From Cristatella mucedo (Eukaryota > Bryozoa > Phylactolaemata > Cristatellidae), in assembly GCA_009760855.2 (NCBI GenBank), contig WPIO01000505.1, positions 1 through 34,644 on the forward strand: 34,644 bases of DNA, written 5' to 3'. Each line of letters starts with the position of its first letter. Within the stretch, counting starts at the first letter, position 1. Shown here piece after piece: positions 1-10,300 of the stretch. The translations under genes and the position numbers were made by a program. The notes under the pieces are model-generated. The model did no database searches. It was given only the letters and a program-made list of their open reading frames with translations, and was not told the DNA's origin.

Positions 1-12
1 TCCGCGATCTGC

Positions 13-48
13 TGCGAACTCGTGCGAAACGTGTTGTTTACGTGCGAA
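13..48 (+). repeat. Three TGCGAA boxes at 10- and 20-bp spacing
   Basis: TGCGAA occurs at 13, 23 and 43 of the unit, that is at intervals of 10 and 20 bases, all on the same DNA face if the helix has about 10 bp per turn. The last two are part of a longer direct repeat CGTGCGAAA at 21-29 and 41-49. The arrangement recurs in almost every unit of domain I, and at least two boxes remain recognisable in domains II and III. A role as a phased protein-binding site is only inference; the boxes also offer short homology for slippage, and a 10-bp loss between two of them is seen near 2,861. Confidence 0.7.
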
Positions 49-64
49 ATGCTTTAAACAAGGT

Positions 65-79
65 GCAGCACTCTGCTGC
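65..79 (+). other. Small perfect inverted repeat in each unit
   Basis: GCAGCA (65-70) and TGCTGC (74-79) are perfect reverse complements separated by CTC, so each unit can form a six-base-pair stem with a three-base loop. The element is present in most domain I units. Changes in one arm (GCAGCT in a common variant, CTACCAGC in another) break it without a matching change in the other arm, so there is no sign of compensatory selection. The core CACTCTGC is among the best kept sequences in the diverged domains II and III. A function is not shown. Confidence 0.65.
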
Positions 80-165
80 CAGCCAGGGCACGCTCCGACA
101 CGCAGATTTGAAGTTTCTACATATTCCGCGATCTGCTGCGAACTCGTGCGAAACGTGTTATTTAC

Positions 166-1233
166 GTGCGAAATGCTTTAAACAAGGTGCAGCACTCTGC
201 TGCCAGCCAGCGCACGCTCCGACATGCAGATTTGAAGTTTCTTTATATTCTGCGATCTGCTGCGAACTCGTGCGAAACGTGTTATTTACGTGCGAAATGC
301 TTTAAACAAGGTGCAGCACTCTCTGCTGCCAGCCAGCGCACGCTCCGACATGCAGATTTGAAGTTTCTACATATTCCGCGATCTGCTGCGAACTCGTGCG
401 AAACGTGTTTTTTACGTGCGAAATGCTTTAAACAAGGTGCAGCACTCTGCTGCCAGCAGGGCACGCTCCGACATGCAGATTTGAATTTTCTACATATTCC
501 GCGATCTGCTGCGAACTCGTGCGAAACGTGTTATTTACGTGCGAAATGCTTTAAACAAGTGCAGCACTCTGCTGCCAGCCAGCGCACGCTCCGACATGCA
601 GATTTGAAGTTTCTACATATTCCGCGATCTGCTGCGAACTCGTGCAAAACGTGTTATTTACGTGCGAAATGCTTTAAACAAGGTGCAGCACTCTGCTGCC
701 AGCCAGCGCACGCTCCGACATGCAGATTTGAAGTTTCTACATATTCCGCGATCTGCTGCGAACTCGTGCGAAACGTGTGTTTTATTTACGTGCGAAATGC
801 TTTAAACAAGGTGCAGCACTGTGCTGCCAGCCAAGCGCACGCTCCGACATGCAGATTTGAAGTTTCTACATATTCCGCGATCTGCTGCGAACTCGTGCGA
901 AAACGTGTTTTTTACGTGCGAAATGCTTTAAACAAGGTGCAGCACTCTGCTGCCAGCCAGCGCACGCTCCGACATGCAGATTTGAAGTTTCTACATATTC
1001 CGCGATCTGCTGCGAACTCGTGCGAAACGTGTTATTTACGTGCGAAATGCTTTAAACAAGGTGCAGCACTCTGCTGCCAGCAAGCGCACGCTCCGACATG
1101 CAGATTTGAAGTTTATATATTCCGCGATCTGCTGCGAACTCGTGCGCGAAACGTGTTATTTACGTGCGAAATGCTTAAAACATGGTGCAGCACTCTGCTG
1201 CCAGCAAGCGCACGCTCCGACATGCAGATTTGA
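166..1233 (+). other. Longest open frame in the window; not a gene
   Basis: A 355-codon frame without stops runs over about 8.6 satellite units. It is the longest in the window but is best explained as chance. It begins with a GTG, not an ATG. Its translation is simply the three phases of the unit in rotation, giving Cys-rich strings such as SCETCYLRAKCFKQ, and it is longer than the usual 87-codon frame only because small indels move it past the regular TAA and TGA. No signal peptide, membrane segment or known domain is visible. The same logic applies to all other open frames in the window, on both strands. Confidence 0.9.
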
Positions 1234-1359
1234 AGTTTCTACATATTCCGCGATCTGCTTCGAACTTGTGCGAAACGTGTTATTTACGTGCGAAATGCTT
1301 TAAACAAGGTGCAGCACTCTGCTGCCAGCCAGCGCACGCTCCGACATGCAGATTTGAAG

Positions 1360-1370
1360 CGTCGAGTTAT
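1360..1370 (+). repeat. Substituted patch inside one satellite unit
   Basis: Between GATTTGAAG and CCGCGATCT the usual TTTCTACATAT is replaced by CGTCGAGTTAT, about seven differences in eleven bases, while both flanks are consensus. The length is unchanged. It could be a small conversion from a more diverged unit or a local sequence error. No second copy of the patch was noticed. Confidence 0.6.
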
Positions 1371-2042
1371 GCCGCGATCTGCTGCGAACTCGTGCGAAAC
1401 GTGTTATTTACGTGCGAAATGCTTTAAACAAGGTGCAGCACTCTGCTGCCAGCCAGCGCACGCTCCGACATGCAGATTTGAAGTTTCTACATATTCCGCG
1501 ATCTGCTGCGAACTCGTGCGAAACGTGTTATTTACGTGCGAAATGCTTTAAACAAGGTGCAGCACTCTGCTGCCAGCCAGGGCACGCTCCGACACGCAGA
1601 TTTGAAGTTTTTCTACAGATTCAGCGATCTGCTGCGAACTGGTGCGAGACGTGTGTTATTTACGTGCGAAATGCTTTAAACATGGTGCAGCACTCTGCTG
1701 CCAGCCAGCGCACGCTCCGACATGCAGATTTAAAGTTTCTACATATTCCGCGATCTGCTGCGAACTAGTGCGAAATGTGTTATATTTACGTGCGAAATGC
1801 TTTAAAACAAGTGTGCAGCACTCTGCTGCCAGCCAGCAGCGCACGCTCCGACATGCAGATTTGAAGTTTCTACATATTCCGCGATCTGCTGCGAACTCGT
1901 GCGAAACGTGTTTATTACGTGCGAAATGCTTTAAACAAGTTGCAGCACTCTGCTGCCAGCAAGCGCACGCTCCGACATGCAGATTTGAAGTTTCTACATA
2001 TTCCGCGATCTGCTGCGAACTTGTGCGAAACGTGTTATTTAC

Positions 2043-2430
2043 GTGCGAAATGCTTTAAACAAGGTGCAGCACTCTGCTGCCAGCCAGGGCACGCTCCGAC
2101 ACGCAGATTTGATGTTTTTACATATTCTGCGATCTGCTGCGAACTCGTGCGAAACGTGTTATTTACGTGCGAAATGCTTTAAACAAGATACAGCACTCTG
2201 CTGCCAGCCAGCGCACGCTCCGAAATGTAGATTTGAAGTTTCTACATATTCCGCGATCTCCTGCGAACTTGTGCAAAACGTGTTTATTACGTGCGAAATG
2301 CTTTAAACAAGTTGCAGCACTCTGCTACCAGCACGCGCACGCTCCGACATGCAGATTTGAAGTTTCTACATATTCCGCGATCTGCTGCGAACTGGTGCGA
2401 AACGTGTTTTTTACGTGCGAAATGCTTTAA
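2043..2430 (+). repeat. Marked cassette, copy 1
   Basis: Three consecutive units with linked marks. The first has GATGTTTTTACATATTCTG. The second begins with CAAGATACAGCAC (2,184) and carries CGAAATGTAG, ATCTCCTGCG and GTGCAAAACGTGTTTATT. The third begins with CAAGTTGCAGCAC and carries CTACCAGCACG and ACTGGTGCG. This copy differs slightly from the commonest form: its first unit keeps GCAGATTTGATG where most copies have GCATATTTGATG, and the third ends with TTTTTTACG. Confidence 0.85.
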
Positions 2431-2490
2431 ACAAGGTGCAGCACTCTGCTGCTGCCAGCAGCGCACGCTCGACATGCAGATTTGAAGTTT

Positions 2491-2505
2491 CTACATGTGA
2501 ACTGG
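2491..2505 (+). repeat. Deletion junction: shortened unit
   Basis: CTACAT is followed directly by GTGAACTGG. The usual stretch from ATTCCGCGATC through the first TGCGAA is missing, so this unit is about 20 bp short. A probable replication-slippage or recombination deletion inside the array. Confidence 0.8.
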
Positions 2506-2854
2506 TGCGAAACGTGTTTTTACGTGCGAAATGCTTTAAACAAGGTGCAGCACTCTGCTGCCAGCAAGCGTACGCTCTGAAATGTAGATTTGAAGTTTCT
2601 ACATATTCCGCGATCTGCCGCGAACTGGTGCGAAACGTGTTTTTACGTGCGAAATGCTTTAAACAAGGTGCAGCACTCTGCTGCCAGCCAGCGCACGCTC
2701 CGAAATGTAGATTTGAAGTTTCTACATATTCCGCGATCTCCTGCGAACTTGTGCAAAACGTGTTTATTACGTGCGAAATGCTTTAAACAAGGTGCAGCTC
2801 TCTGCTGACAGCCAGGGCACGCTCCGACATGCAGATTTGAAGTTTCTACATATT

Positions 2855-2872
2855 CCGCGATCTGGTGCGAAA
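2855..2872 (+). repeat. Ten-base deletion between TGCGAA boxes
   Basis: The sequence reads GCGATCTGGTGCGAAACG, lacking the ten bases that normally carry the first TGCGAA box. The loss equals exactly the spacing of the first two boxes, as expected if the two direct repeats paired and one was lost. Confidence 0.8.
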
Positions 2873-3187
2873 CGTGTTTTTACGTGCGAAATGCTTTAAA
2901 CAAGGTGCAGCACTCTGCTGCCAGCAAGCGTACGCTCTGAAATGTAGATTTGAAGTTTCTACATATTCCGCGATCTGCTGCGAACTGGTGCGAAACGTGT
3001 TATTTACGTGCGAAATGCTTTAAACAAGGTGCAGCTCTCTGCTGCCAGCCAGGGCACGCTCCGACACGCAGATTTGATGTTTGTACATATTCCGCGATCT
3101 GCTGCGAACTCGTGCGAAACGTGTTATTTACGTGCGAAATGCTTTAAACAAGGTGCAGCACTCTGCTGCCAGCCAGCGCACGCTCCG

Positions 3188-3243
3188 AAATGCAGATTTG
3201 AAGTTTCTACATATTAAATGCAGATTTGAAGTTTCTACATATT
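3188..3243 (+). repeat. 28-bp tandem partial duplication
   Basis: A 28-base segment starting AAATGCAGATTTGAAG and ending ACATATT occurs at 3,188-3,215 and again, identical, at 3,216-3,243. It is a local duplication within one unit, recent enough to show no differences. Confidence 0.9.
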
Positions 3244-3305
3244 CCGCGATCTGCTGCGAACTCGTGCGAAACGTGTTTTTTACGTGCGAAATGCTTTAAA
3301 CAAGG

Positions 3306-3692
3306 TGCAGCACTCTGCTGCCAGCCAGCGCACGCTCCGAAATGTAGATTTGAAGTTTCTACATATTCCGCGATCTCCTGCGAACTTGTGCAAAACGTGT
3401 TTATTACGTGCGAAATGCTTTAAACAAGTTGCAGCACTCTGCTACCAGCATGCCCACGCTCCGACATGCAGATTTGAAGTTTTTACATATTCCGCGATCT
3501 GCTGCGAACTGGTGCGAAACGTGTTGTTTACGTGCGAAATGCTTTAAACAAGGTGCAGCACTCTGCTGGGAGCAAGCGCACGCTCCGAAATGCAGATTTG
3601 AAGTTTCTACATATTCCGCGATCTGCTGCAAACTCGTGCGAAACGTGTTATTTACGTGCGAAATGCTTTAAACAAGGTGCAGCACTCTGCTG
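3306..3692 (+). repeat. 387-bp segment, first copy (second 17,640 bp away)
   Basis: Line-by-line comparison shows no difference between 3,306-3,692 and 20,946-21,332. The segment spans about three units and includes rare marks (CTACCAGCATGCCCACG, TTGTTTACG, GGGAGCAAGCGCACG, CTGCAAACTCG). The match stops on the right where this copy has TGGGAGCAAG and the other TGCCAGCCAG. A related but indel-bearing version lies at about 12,130-12,380. Confidence 0.88.
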
Positions 3693-3903
3693 GGAGCAAG
3701 CGCACGCTCCGACATGCAGATTTGCAGTGTCAACATATTCCGCGATCTGCCGCGAACTCGTGCGAAACGTGTTGTTTACGTGCGAAATGCTTTAAACAAG
3801 GTGCAGCACTCTGCTGCGAGCAAGCGCACGCTCCGACATGCAGATTTGAAGTTTCTACATATTCCGCGATCTGCTGCGAACTGGTGCGAAACGTGTTATT
3901 TAC

Positions 3904-4291
3904 GTGCGAATTGCTTTGAACAAGGTGCAGCTCTCTGCTGCCAGCCAGGGCACGCTCCGACACGCATATTTGATGTTTTTACATATTCTGCGATCTGCTG
4001 CGAACTCGTGCGAAACGTGTTATTTACGTGCGAAATGCTTTAAACAAGATACAGCACTCTGCTGCCAGCCAGCGCACGCTCCGAAATGTAGATTTGAAGT
4101 TTCTACATATTCCGCGATCTCCTGCGAACTTGTGCAAAACGTGTTTATTACGTGCGAAATGCTTTAAACAAGTTGCAGCACTCTGCTACCAGCACGCGCA
4201 CGCTCCGACATGCAGATTTGAAGTTTCTACATATTCCGCGATCTGCTGCGAACTGGTGCGAAACGTGTTGTTTACGTGCGAAATGCTTTAA
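3904..4291 (+). repeat. Marked cassette, copy 2
   Basis: Full form of the cassette: the leading unit starts GTGCGAATTGCTTTGAAC with GTGCAGCTCTCTG, then GCATATTTGATG, CAAGATACAG (4,045), ATCTCCTGCG, and CTACCAGCACGCG. It is essentially the same as the copy at 24,280 over about 280 bases although the two lie 20 kb apart. Confidence 0.88.
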
Positions 4292-4565
4292 ACAAGGTGC
4301 AGCACTCTGCTGCCAGCCAGCGCACGCTCCGACAAGCAGATTTGAAGTTTCTACATATTCCGCGATCTGCTGCGAACTCGTGCGAAACGTGTTATTTACG
4401 TGCGAAATGCTTTAAACAAGGTGCAGCTCTCTGCTGCCAGCCAGCGCACGCTCCGACATGCAGATTTGAAGTTTCTACATATTCCGCGATCTGCTGCGAA
4501 CTCGTGCGAAACGTGTTATTTACGTGCGAAATGCTTTAAACAAGGTGCAGCACTCTGCTGCCAGC

Positions 4566-4655
4566 CAGCGCACGCTCCGACATGCAGATTTGAAGTTTCT
4601 ACATATTCCTCAGCGCACGCTCCGACATGCAGATTTGAAGTTTCTACATATTCCG
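4566..4655 (+). repeat. 45-bp tandem partial duplication
   Basis: The part of the unit from CAGCGCACGCTCCGAC to TACATATTCC is present twice in a row, at 4,566-4,610 and about 4,611-4,655. The adjoining unit at 4,744 has a similar event, so two partial duplications of the same part of the unit lie within 200 bases. Confidence 0.85.
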
Positions 4656-4743
4656 CGATCTGCTGCGAACTCGTGCAAAACGTGTTATTTACGTGCGAAA
4701 TGCTTTAAACAAGGTGCAGCACTCTGCTGCCAGCCAGCGCACG

Positions 4744-4817
4744 CTCCGACATGCAGATTTGAAGTTTCTACATATTCCCCCTCCGACAAGCAGATTTGAA
4801 GTTTCTACATATTCCGC
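4744..4817 (+). repeat. 37-bp tandem partial duplication
   Basis: CTCCGACATGCAGATTTG at 4,744 continues to CATATTCCCC, then CTCCGACAAGCAGATTTG restarts at 4,781. The two halves carry different alleles (ACATGCAG and ACAAGCAG), so this is more likely an unequal exchange between two unit types than simple slippage. Confidence 0.8.
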
Positions 4818-4853
4818 GATCTGCTGCGAACTGGTGCGAAACGTGTTATTTAC

Positions 4854-5241
4854 GTGCGAATTGCTTTGAACAAGGTGCAGCTCTCTGCTGCCAGCCAGGG
4901 CACGCTCCGACACGCAGATTTGATGTTTGTACATATTCCGCGATCTGCTGCGAACTCGTGCGAAACGTGTTATTTACGTGCGAAATGCTTTAAACAAGAT
5001 ACAGCACTCTGCTGCCAGCCAGCGCACGCTCCGAAATGTAGATTTGAAGTTTCTACATATTCCGCGATCTCCTGCGAACTTGTGCAAAACGTGTTTATTA
5101 CGTGCGAAATGCTTTAAACAAGTTGCAGCACTCTGCTACCAGCATGCCCACGCTCCGACATGCAGATTTGAAGTTTTTACATATTCCGCGATCTGCTGCG
5201 AACTGGTGCGAAACGTGTTTTTTACGTGCGAAATGCTTTAA
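4854..5241 (+). repeat. Marked cassette, copy 3 (chimeric first unit)
   Basis: It starts GTGCGAATTGCTTTGAAC and continues with CAAGATACAG (4,995), ATCTCCTGCG and CTACCAGCATGCCC as in other copies. The first unit, however, has GCAGATTTGATGTTTGTACA in place of GCATATTTGATGTTTTTACA. That allele belongs to another unit type found at 13,590, 16,767 and 23,963, which makes the unit a chimera, probably through short-tract conversion. Confidence 0.82.
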
Positions 5242-5682
5242 ACAAGGTGCAGCACTCTGCTGCCAGCAAGCAAGCTAACGCTCCGACATGCAGATTTGAA
5301 GTTTCTACATATTCCGCGATCTGCTGCGAACTCGTGCGAAACGTGTTATTTACGTGCGAAATGCTTTAAACAAGGTGCAGCACTCTGCTGCCAGCCAGGG
5401 CACGCTCCGACACGCATATTTGATGTTTTTACATATTCTGCGATCTGCTGCGAACTTGTGCGAAACGTGTTATTTACGTGCGAAATGCTTTAAACAAGGT
5501 GCAGCACTCTGCTGCCAGCAAGCGCACGCTCCGACATGCAGATTTGAAGTTTCTACATATTCCGCGATCTGCTGCGAACTCGTGCGAAACGTGTTATTTA
5601 CGTGCGAAATGCTTTAAACAAGGTGCAGCACTCTGCTGCCAGCCAGCGCACGCTCCGACATGCAGATTTGAAGTTTCTACAT

Positions 5683-5692
5683 ATTCCTAAAC
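5683..5692 (+). repeat. Deletion junction of about 50 bp
   Basis: TATTCC is joined to TAAACAAGG, removing the TGCGAA boxes and most of the left half of the unit. The remainder continues normally with GTGCAGCACTCTGCTGCG. Confidence 0.82.
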
Positions 5693-5869
5693 AAGGTGCA
5701 GCACTCTGCTGCGAGCAAGCACACGCTCCGACATGCAGATTTGAAGTTTCTACATATTCCGCGATCTGCTGCGAACTGGTGCGAAACGTGTTTTTACGTG
5801 CGAAATGCTTTAAACAAGGTGCAGCACTCTGCTGCCAGCCAGGGCACGCTCCGACACGCAGATTTGAAG

Positions 5870-5878
5870 TTTTTTTTT
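5870..5878 (+). repeat. Nine-T run replacing TTTC
   Basis: GATTTGAAG is followed by nine T and ACATATT, where the consensus has GTTTCTACATATT. Homopolymer growth, real or from sequencing, explains it. Confidence 0.7.
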
Positions 5879-6545
5879 ACATATTCCGCGATCTGCTGCG
5901 AACTCGTGCGAAACGTGTTATTTACGTGCGAAATGCTTTAAACAAGGTGCAGCACTCTGCTGCCAGCCAGCGCACGCTCCGAAATGCAGATTTGAAGTTT
6001 CTACATATTCCGCGATCTGCTGCGAACTCGTGCGAAACGTGTTATTTACGTGCGAAATGCTTTAAACAAGTTGCAGCACTCTGCTACCAGCATGCCCACG
6101 CTCCGACATGCAGATTTGAAGTTTTTACATATTCCGCGATCTGCTGCGAACTGGTGCGAAACGTGTTATTTACGTGCGAAATGCTTTAAACAAGGTGCAG
6201 CACTCTGCTGCCAGCCAGCGCACGCTCCGAAATGCAGATTTGAAGTTTCTACATATTCCGCGATCTGCTGCGAACTCGTGCGAAACGTGTTATTTACGTG
6301 CGAAATGCTTTAAACAAGGTGCAGCACTCTGCTGGGAGCAAGCGCACGCTCCGACATGCAGATTTGAAGTGTCTACATATTCCGCGATCTGCCGCGAACT
6401 CGTGCGAAACGTGTTTATTACGTGCGAAATGCTTTAAACAAGGTGCAGCACTCTGCTGCCAGCAAGCGCACGCTCCGACATGCAGATTTGAAGTTTCTAC
6501 ATATTCCGCGATCTGCTGCGAACTGGTGCGAAACGTGTTATTTAC

Positions 6546-6809
6546 GTGCGAAATGCTTTAAACAAGGTGCAGCTCTCTGCTGCCAGCCAGGGCACGCTCC
6601 GACACGCATATTTGATGTTTTTACATATTCTGCGATCTGCTGCGAACTCGTGCGAAACGTGTTATTTACGTGCGAAATGCTTTAAACAAGATACAGCACT
6701 CTGCTGCCAGCCAGCGCACGCTCCGAAATGTAGATTTGAAGTTTCTACATATTCCGCGATCTCCTGCGAACTTGTGCAAAACGTGTTTATTACGTGCGAA
6801 ATGCTTTAA
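6546..6809 (+). repeat. Marked cassette, copy 4 (third unit replaced)
   Basis: The GCATATTTGATG unit and the CAAGATACAG (6,687) to ATCTCCTGCG unit are present and typical. Next comes CAAGGTGCAGCACTCTGCTG with GAGCAAGCACACG instead of the CAAGTTGCAG unit, so the cassette breaks after its second unit. Confidence 0.82.
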
Positions 6810-7359
6810 ACAAGGTGCAGCACTCTGCTGCGAGCAAGCACACGCTCCGACATGCAGATTTGAAGTTTCTACATATTCCGCGATCTGCCGCGAACTGGTG
6901 CGAAACGTGTTTTTACGTGCGAAATGCTTTAAACAAGGTGCAGCACTCTGCTGCCAGCCAGCGCACGCTCCGAAATGTAGATTTGAAGTTTCTACATATT
7001 CCGCGATCTGCTGCGAACTCGTGCGAAACGTGTTATTTACGTGCGAAATGCTTTAAACAAGGTGCAGCACTCTGCTGCCAGCCAGCGCACGCTCCGACAT
7101 GCAGATTTGAAGTTTCTACATATTCCGCGATCTGCTGCGAACTCGTGCGAAACGTGTTATTTACGTGCGAAATGCTTTAAACAAGGTGCAGCACTCTGCT
7201 GGGAGCAAGCGCACGCTCCGACATGCAGATTTGCAGTGTCAACATATTCCGCGATCTGCTGCGAACTCGTGCGAAACGTGTTATTTACGTGCGAAATGCT
7301 TTAAACAAGGTGCAGCACTCTGCTGCCAGCCAGGGCACGCTCCGACACGCAGATTTTAA

Positions 7360-10300
7360 GTTTCTACATATTCCGCGATCTGCTGCGAACTCGTGCGAAA
7401 CGTGTTATTTACGTGCGAAATGCTTTAAACAAGGTGCAGCACTCTGCTGCAGAGCAAGCGCACGCTCCGACATGCAGATTTGAAGTTTCTACATATTCCG
7501 CGATCTGCTGCGAACTCGTGCGAAACGTGTGTTATTTACGTGCGAAATGCTTTAAACAAGGTGCAGCACTCTGCTGCCAGCCAGCGCACGCTCCGACATG
7601 CAGATTTGAAGTTTCTACATATTCCGCGATCTGCCGCGAACTTGTGCAAAACGTGTTTTTTACGTGCGAAATGCTTTAAACAAGGTGCAGCACTCTGCTG
7701 CCAGCCAGCGCACACGCTCCGACATGCAGATTTGAAGTTTCTACATATTCCGCGATCTGCTGCGAACTCGTGCGAAACGTGTTTTTACGTGCGAAATGCT
7801 TTAAACAAGGTGCAGCACTCTGCTGCCAGCCAGGGCACGCTCCGACATGCAGATTTGAAGTTTTCTACATATTCCGCGATCTGCTGCGAACTCGTGCAAA
7901 AACGTGTTTATTTACGGGCGAAATGCGTTAAGCATGGTGCAGCACTCTGCTGCCAGTCAGCGCACGCTCCGAAATGCAGATTTGAAGTTTCTACATATTC
8001 CGCGATCTGCTGCGAACTCGTGCGAAAGACGTGTTATTTACGTGCGAAATGCTTAAAAAAGGTGCAGCACTCTGCTGCCCGCCAGCGCACGCTCCGACAT
8101 GCAGATTTGAAGTTTCTACATATTCTGCGATCTGCTGCGAACTCGTGCGAAACGTGTTATTTACGTGCGAAATGCTTTAAACAAGGTGCAGCACTCTGCT
8201 GCCAGCCAGCGCACGCTCCGACATGCAGATTTGAAGTTTCTACATATTCCGCGATCTGCCGCGAACTGGTGCGAAACGTGTTTTTACGTGCGAAATGCTT
8301 TAAACAAGGTGCAGCACTCTGCTGCCAGCCAGCGCACGCTCCGAAATGTAGATTTGAAGTTTCTACATATTCCGCGATCTGCTGCGAACTGGTGCGAAAC
8401 GTGTTATTTACGTGCGAAATGCTTTAAACAAGGTGCAGCACTCTGCTGCCAGCCAGCGCACGCTCCGACATGCAGATTTGATGTTTCTGCATATTCCGCG
8501 ATCTGCCGCGAACTCGTGAAAAACGTGTTTTTTGCGTGCGAAATGCTTTAAACAAGGTGCAGCACTCTGCTGCCAGCAAGCGCACGCTCCGACATGCAGA
8601 TTTGAAGTTTCTAGATACTCCGCGATCTGCTGCGAACTCGTGCGAAACGTGTTATTTACGTGCGAAATGCTTTAAACAAGGTGCAGCACTCTGCTGCCAG
8701 CCAGCGCACGCTCCGACATGCAGATTTGAAGTTTCTACATATTCCGCGATCTGCTGCGAACTCGTGCGAAACGTGTTATTTACGTGCGAAATGCTTTAAA
8801 CAAGGTGCAGCACTCTGCTGCCAGCAAGCGCACGCTCCGACATGCAGATTTGAAGTTTCTACATATTCCGCGATCTGCTGCGAACTCGTGCGAAACGTGT
8901 TATTTACGTGCGAAATGCTTTAAACAAGGTGCAGCACTCTGCTGCCAGCCAGCGCACGCTCCGACATGCAGATTTGAAGTTTCTACATATTCCACGATCT
9001 GCTGCGAACTCGTGCGAAAAACGTGTTATTTACGTGCGAAATGCTTTAAACAAGGTGCAGCACTCTGCTGCCAGCCAGCGCACGCTCCGACATGCAGATT
9101 TTAAGTTTCTACATATTCCGGGCTGCGAACTCGTGCGAAACGTGTTATTTACGTGCGAAATGCTTTAAACAAGGTGCAGCACTCTGCTGCCAGCCAGCGC
9201 ACGCTCCGACATGCAGATTTGAAGTTTCTACATATTCCGCGATCTGCTGCGAACTCGTGCGAAACGTGTTATTTACGTGCGAAATGCTTTAAACAAGGTG
9301 CAGCACTCTGCTGGCAGCAGGCGCACGCTCCGACATGCAGATTTGAAGTTGTCAACCTATTCTGCGATCTGCTGCGAACTCGTGCGAAACGTGTTATTTA
9401 CGTGCGAAATGCTTTAAACAAGGTGCAGCACTCTGCTGCCAGCCAGCGCACGCTCCGACATGCAGATTTGAAGTTTCTACATATTCCGCGATCTGCCGCG
9501 AACTGGTGCGAAACGTGTTTTTACGTGCGAAATGCTTTAAACAAGGTGCAGCACTCTGCTGCCAGCCAGCGCACGCTCCGAAATGTAGATTTGAAGTTTC
9601 TACATATTCCGCGATCTGCTGCGAACTCGTGCGAAACGTGTTATTTACGTGCGAAATGCTTTAAACAAGGTGCAGCACTCTGCTGCCAGCCAGCGCACGC
9701 TCCGACATGCAGATTTGAAGTTTCTACATATTCCGCGATCTGCTGCGAACTCGTGCGAAACGTGTTATTTACGTGCGAAATGCTTTAAACAAGGTGCAGC
9801 ACTCTGCTGCCAGCCAGGGCACGCTCCGACATGCAGATTTGAAGTTTCTACATATTCCGCGATCTGCTGCGAACTCGTGCTAAACGTGTTTACTTACGTG
9901 CGAAATGCTTTAAACAAGGTGCAGCACTCTGCTGCCAGCCAGCGCACGCTCCGACATGCAGATTTGAAGTTTCTACATATTCTGCGATCTGCTGCGAACT
10001 CGTGCGAAACGTGTTATTTACGTGCGAAATGCTTTAAACAAGGTGCAGCACTCTGCTGCCAGCCAGCGCACGCTCCGACATGCAGATTTGAAGTTTCTAC
10101 ATATTCCGCGATCTGCTGCGAACTCGTGCGCAAAACGTGTTTTTTACGTGCGAAATGCTTTAAACAAGGTGCAGCACTCTGCTGCCAGCCAGCGCACGCT
10201 CCGACATGCAGATTTGAAGTTTCTACATATTCCGCGATCTGCTGCGAACTCGTGCGAAACGTGTTATTTACGTGCGAAATGCTTTAAACAAGGTGCAGCA

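Larger units (their letters stand above)
1..124 (+). repeat. Representative satellite unit (phase used here)
   Basis: This unit is used as the coordinate frame. Landmarks are GCGATC at 4-9, TGCGAA boxes at 13-18, 23-28 and 43-48, TTTAAA at 53-58, the hairpin arms at 65-70 and 74-79, CACGCTCCGAC at 89-99, and TTTGAAGTTT near 107-116. The next unit starts at 125. The consensus composition is A30 C33 G29 T32, so 50% GC, with 11 CpG sites; this particular unit carries the ACACGCAG variant. In the consensus the top strand has two ATG codons: one reads ATG CTT TAA (49-57), the other ATG CAG ATT TGA (100-111). The longest bottom-strand ATG frame of the consensus is about 15 codons. The unit therefore has no coding capacity of its own. 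Confidence 0.95.
1..1900 (+). repeat. Domain I, block a: near-consensus units
   Basis: About fifteen units close to the consensus and without the marked cassette of the following block. Local oddities are a TGTGTTTTATTTACG extension near 774-790, a short loss in GAAGTTTATATATTCC near 1,110-1,124, and an 11-base patch at 1,360-1,370 where the usual TTTCTACATAT is replaced by CGTCGAGTTAT. No gene or other element is seen. Confidence 0.8.
1900..7360 (+). repeat. Domain I, block b: cassette-rich units
   Basis: This stretch carries four copies of the marked three-unit cassette (near 2,043, 3,904, 4,854 and 6,546), the paired variant TTTTTACG followed by CGAAATGTAG, the GGGAGCAAGCGCACG variant, and the rare TTTGCAGTGTCAACAT variant at 3,721 and 7,230. 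Partial deletions and partial duplications are most frequent here (near 2,497, 2,861, 3,188, 4,566, 4,744 and 5,688). No gene is visible. Confidence 0.8.

Noticed and set aside
21-50. CENP-B box-like motif on the bottom strand
   Set aside because: TTTCGCACGAGTTCGC has TTCG and the central A, but the CGGG half is not matched, so it is not a convincing CENP-B box.
1-124. 5S rRNA gene cluster, suggested by the similar unit length
   Set aside because: No resemblance to the conserved 5S internal promoter or ends.
166-1233. Long open frame as a Cys-rich protein gene
   Set aside because: It is the satellite read in three rotating phases, opens with GTG, and owes its length to indels. No conserved phase or domain supports a gene.
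7480-8427. 315-codon open frame as a gene
   Set aside because: Same explanation: unit phases joined by small indels; neighbouring units break the frame.
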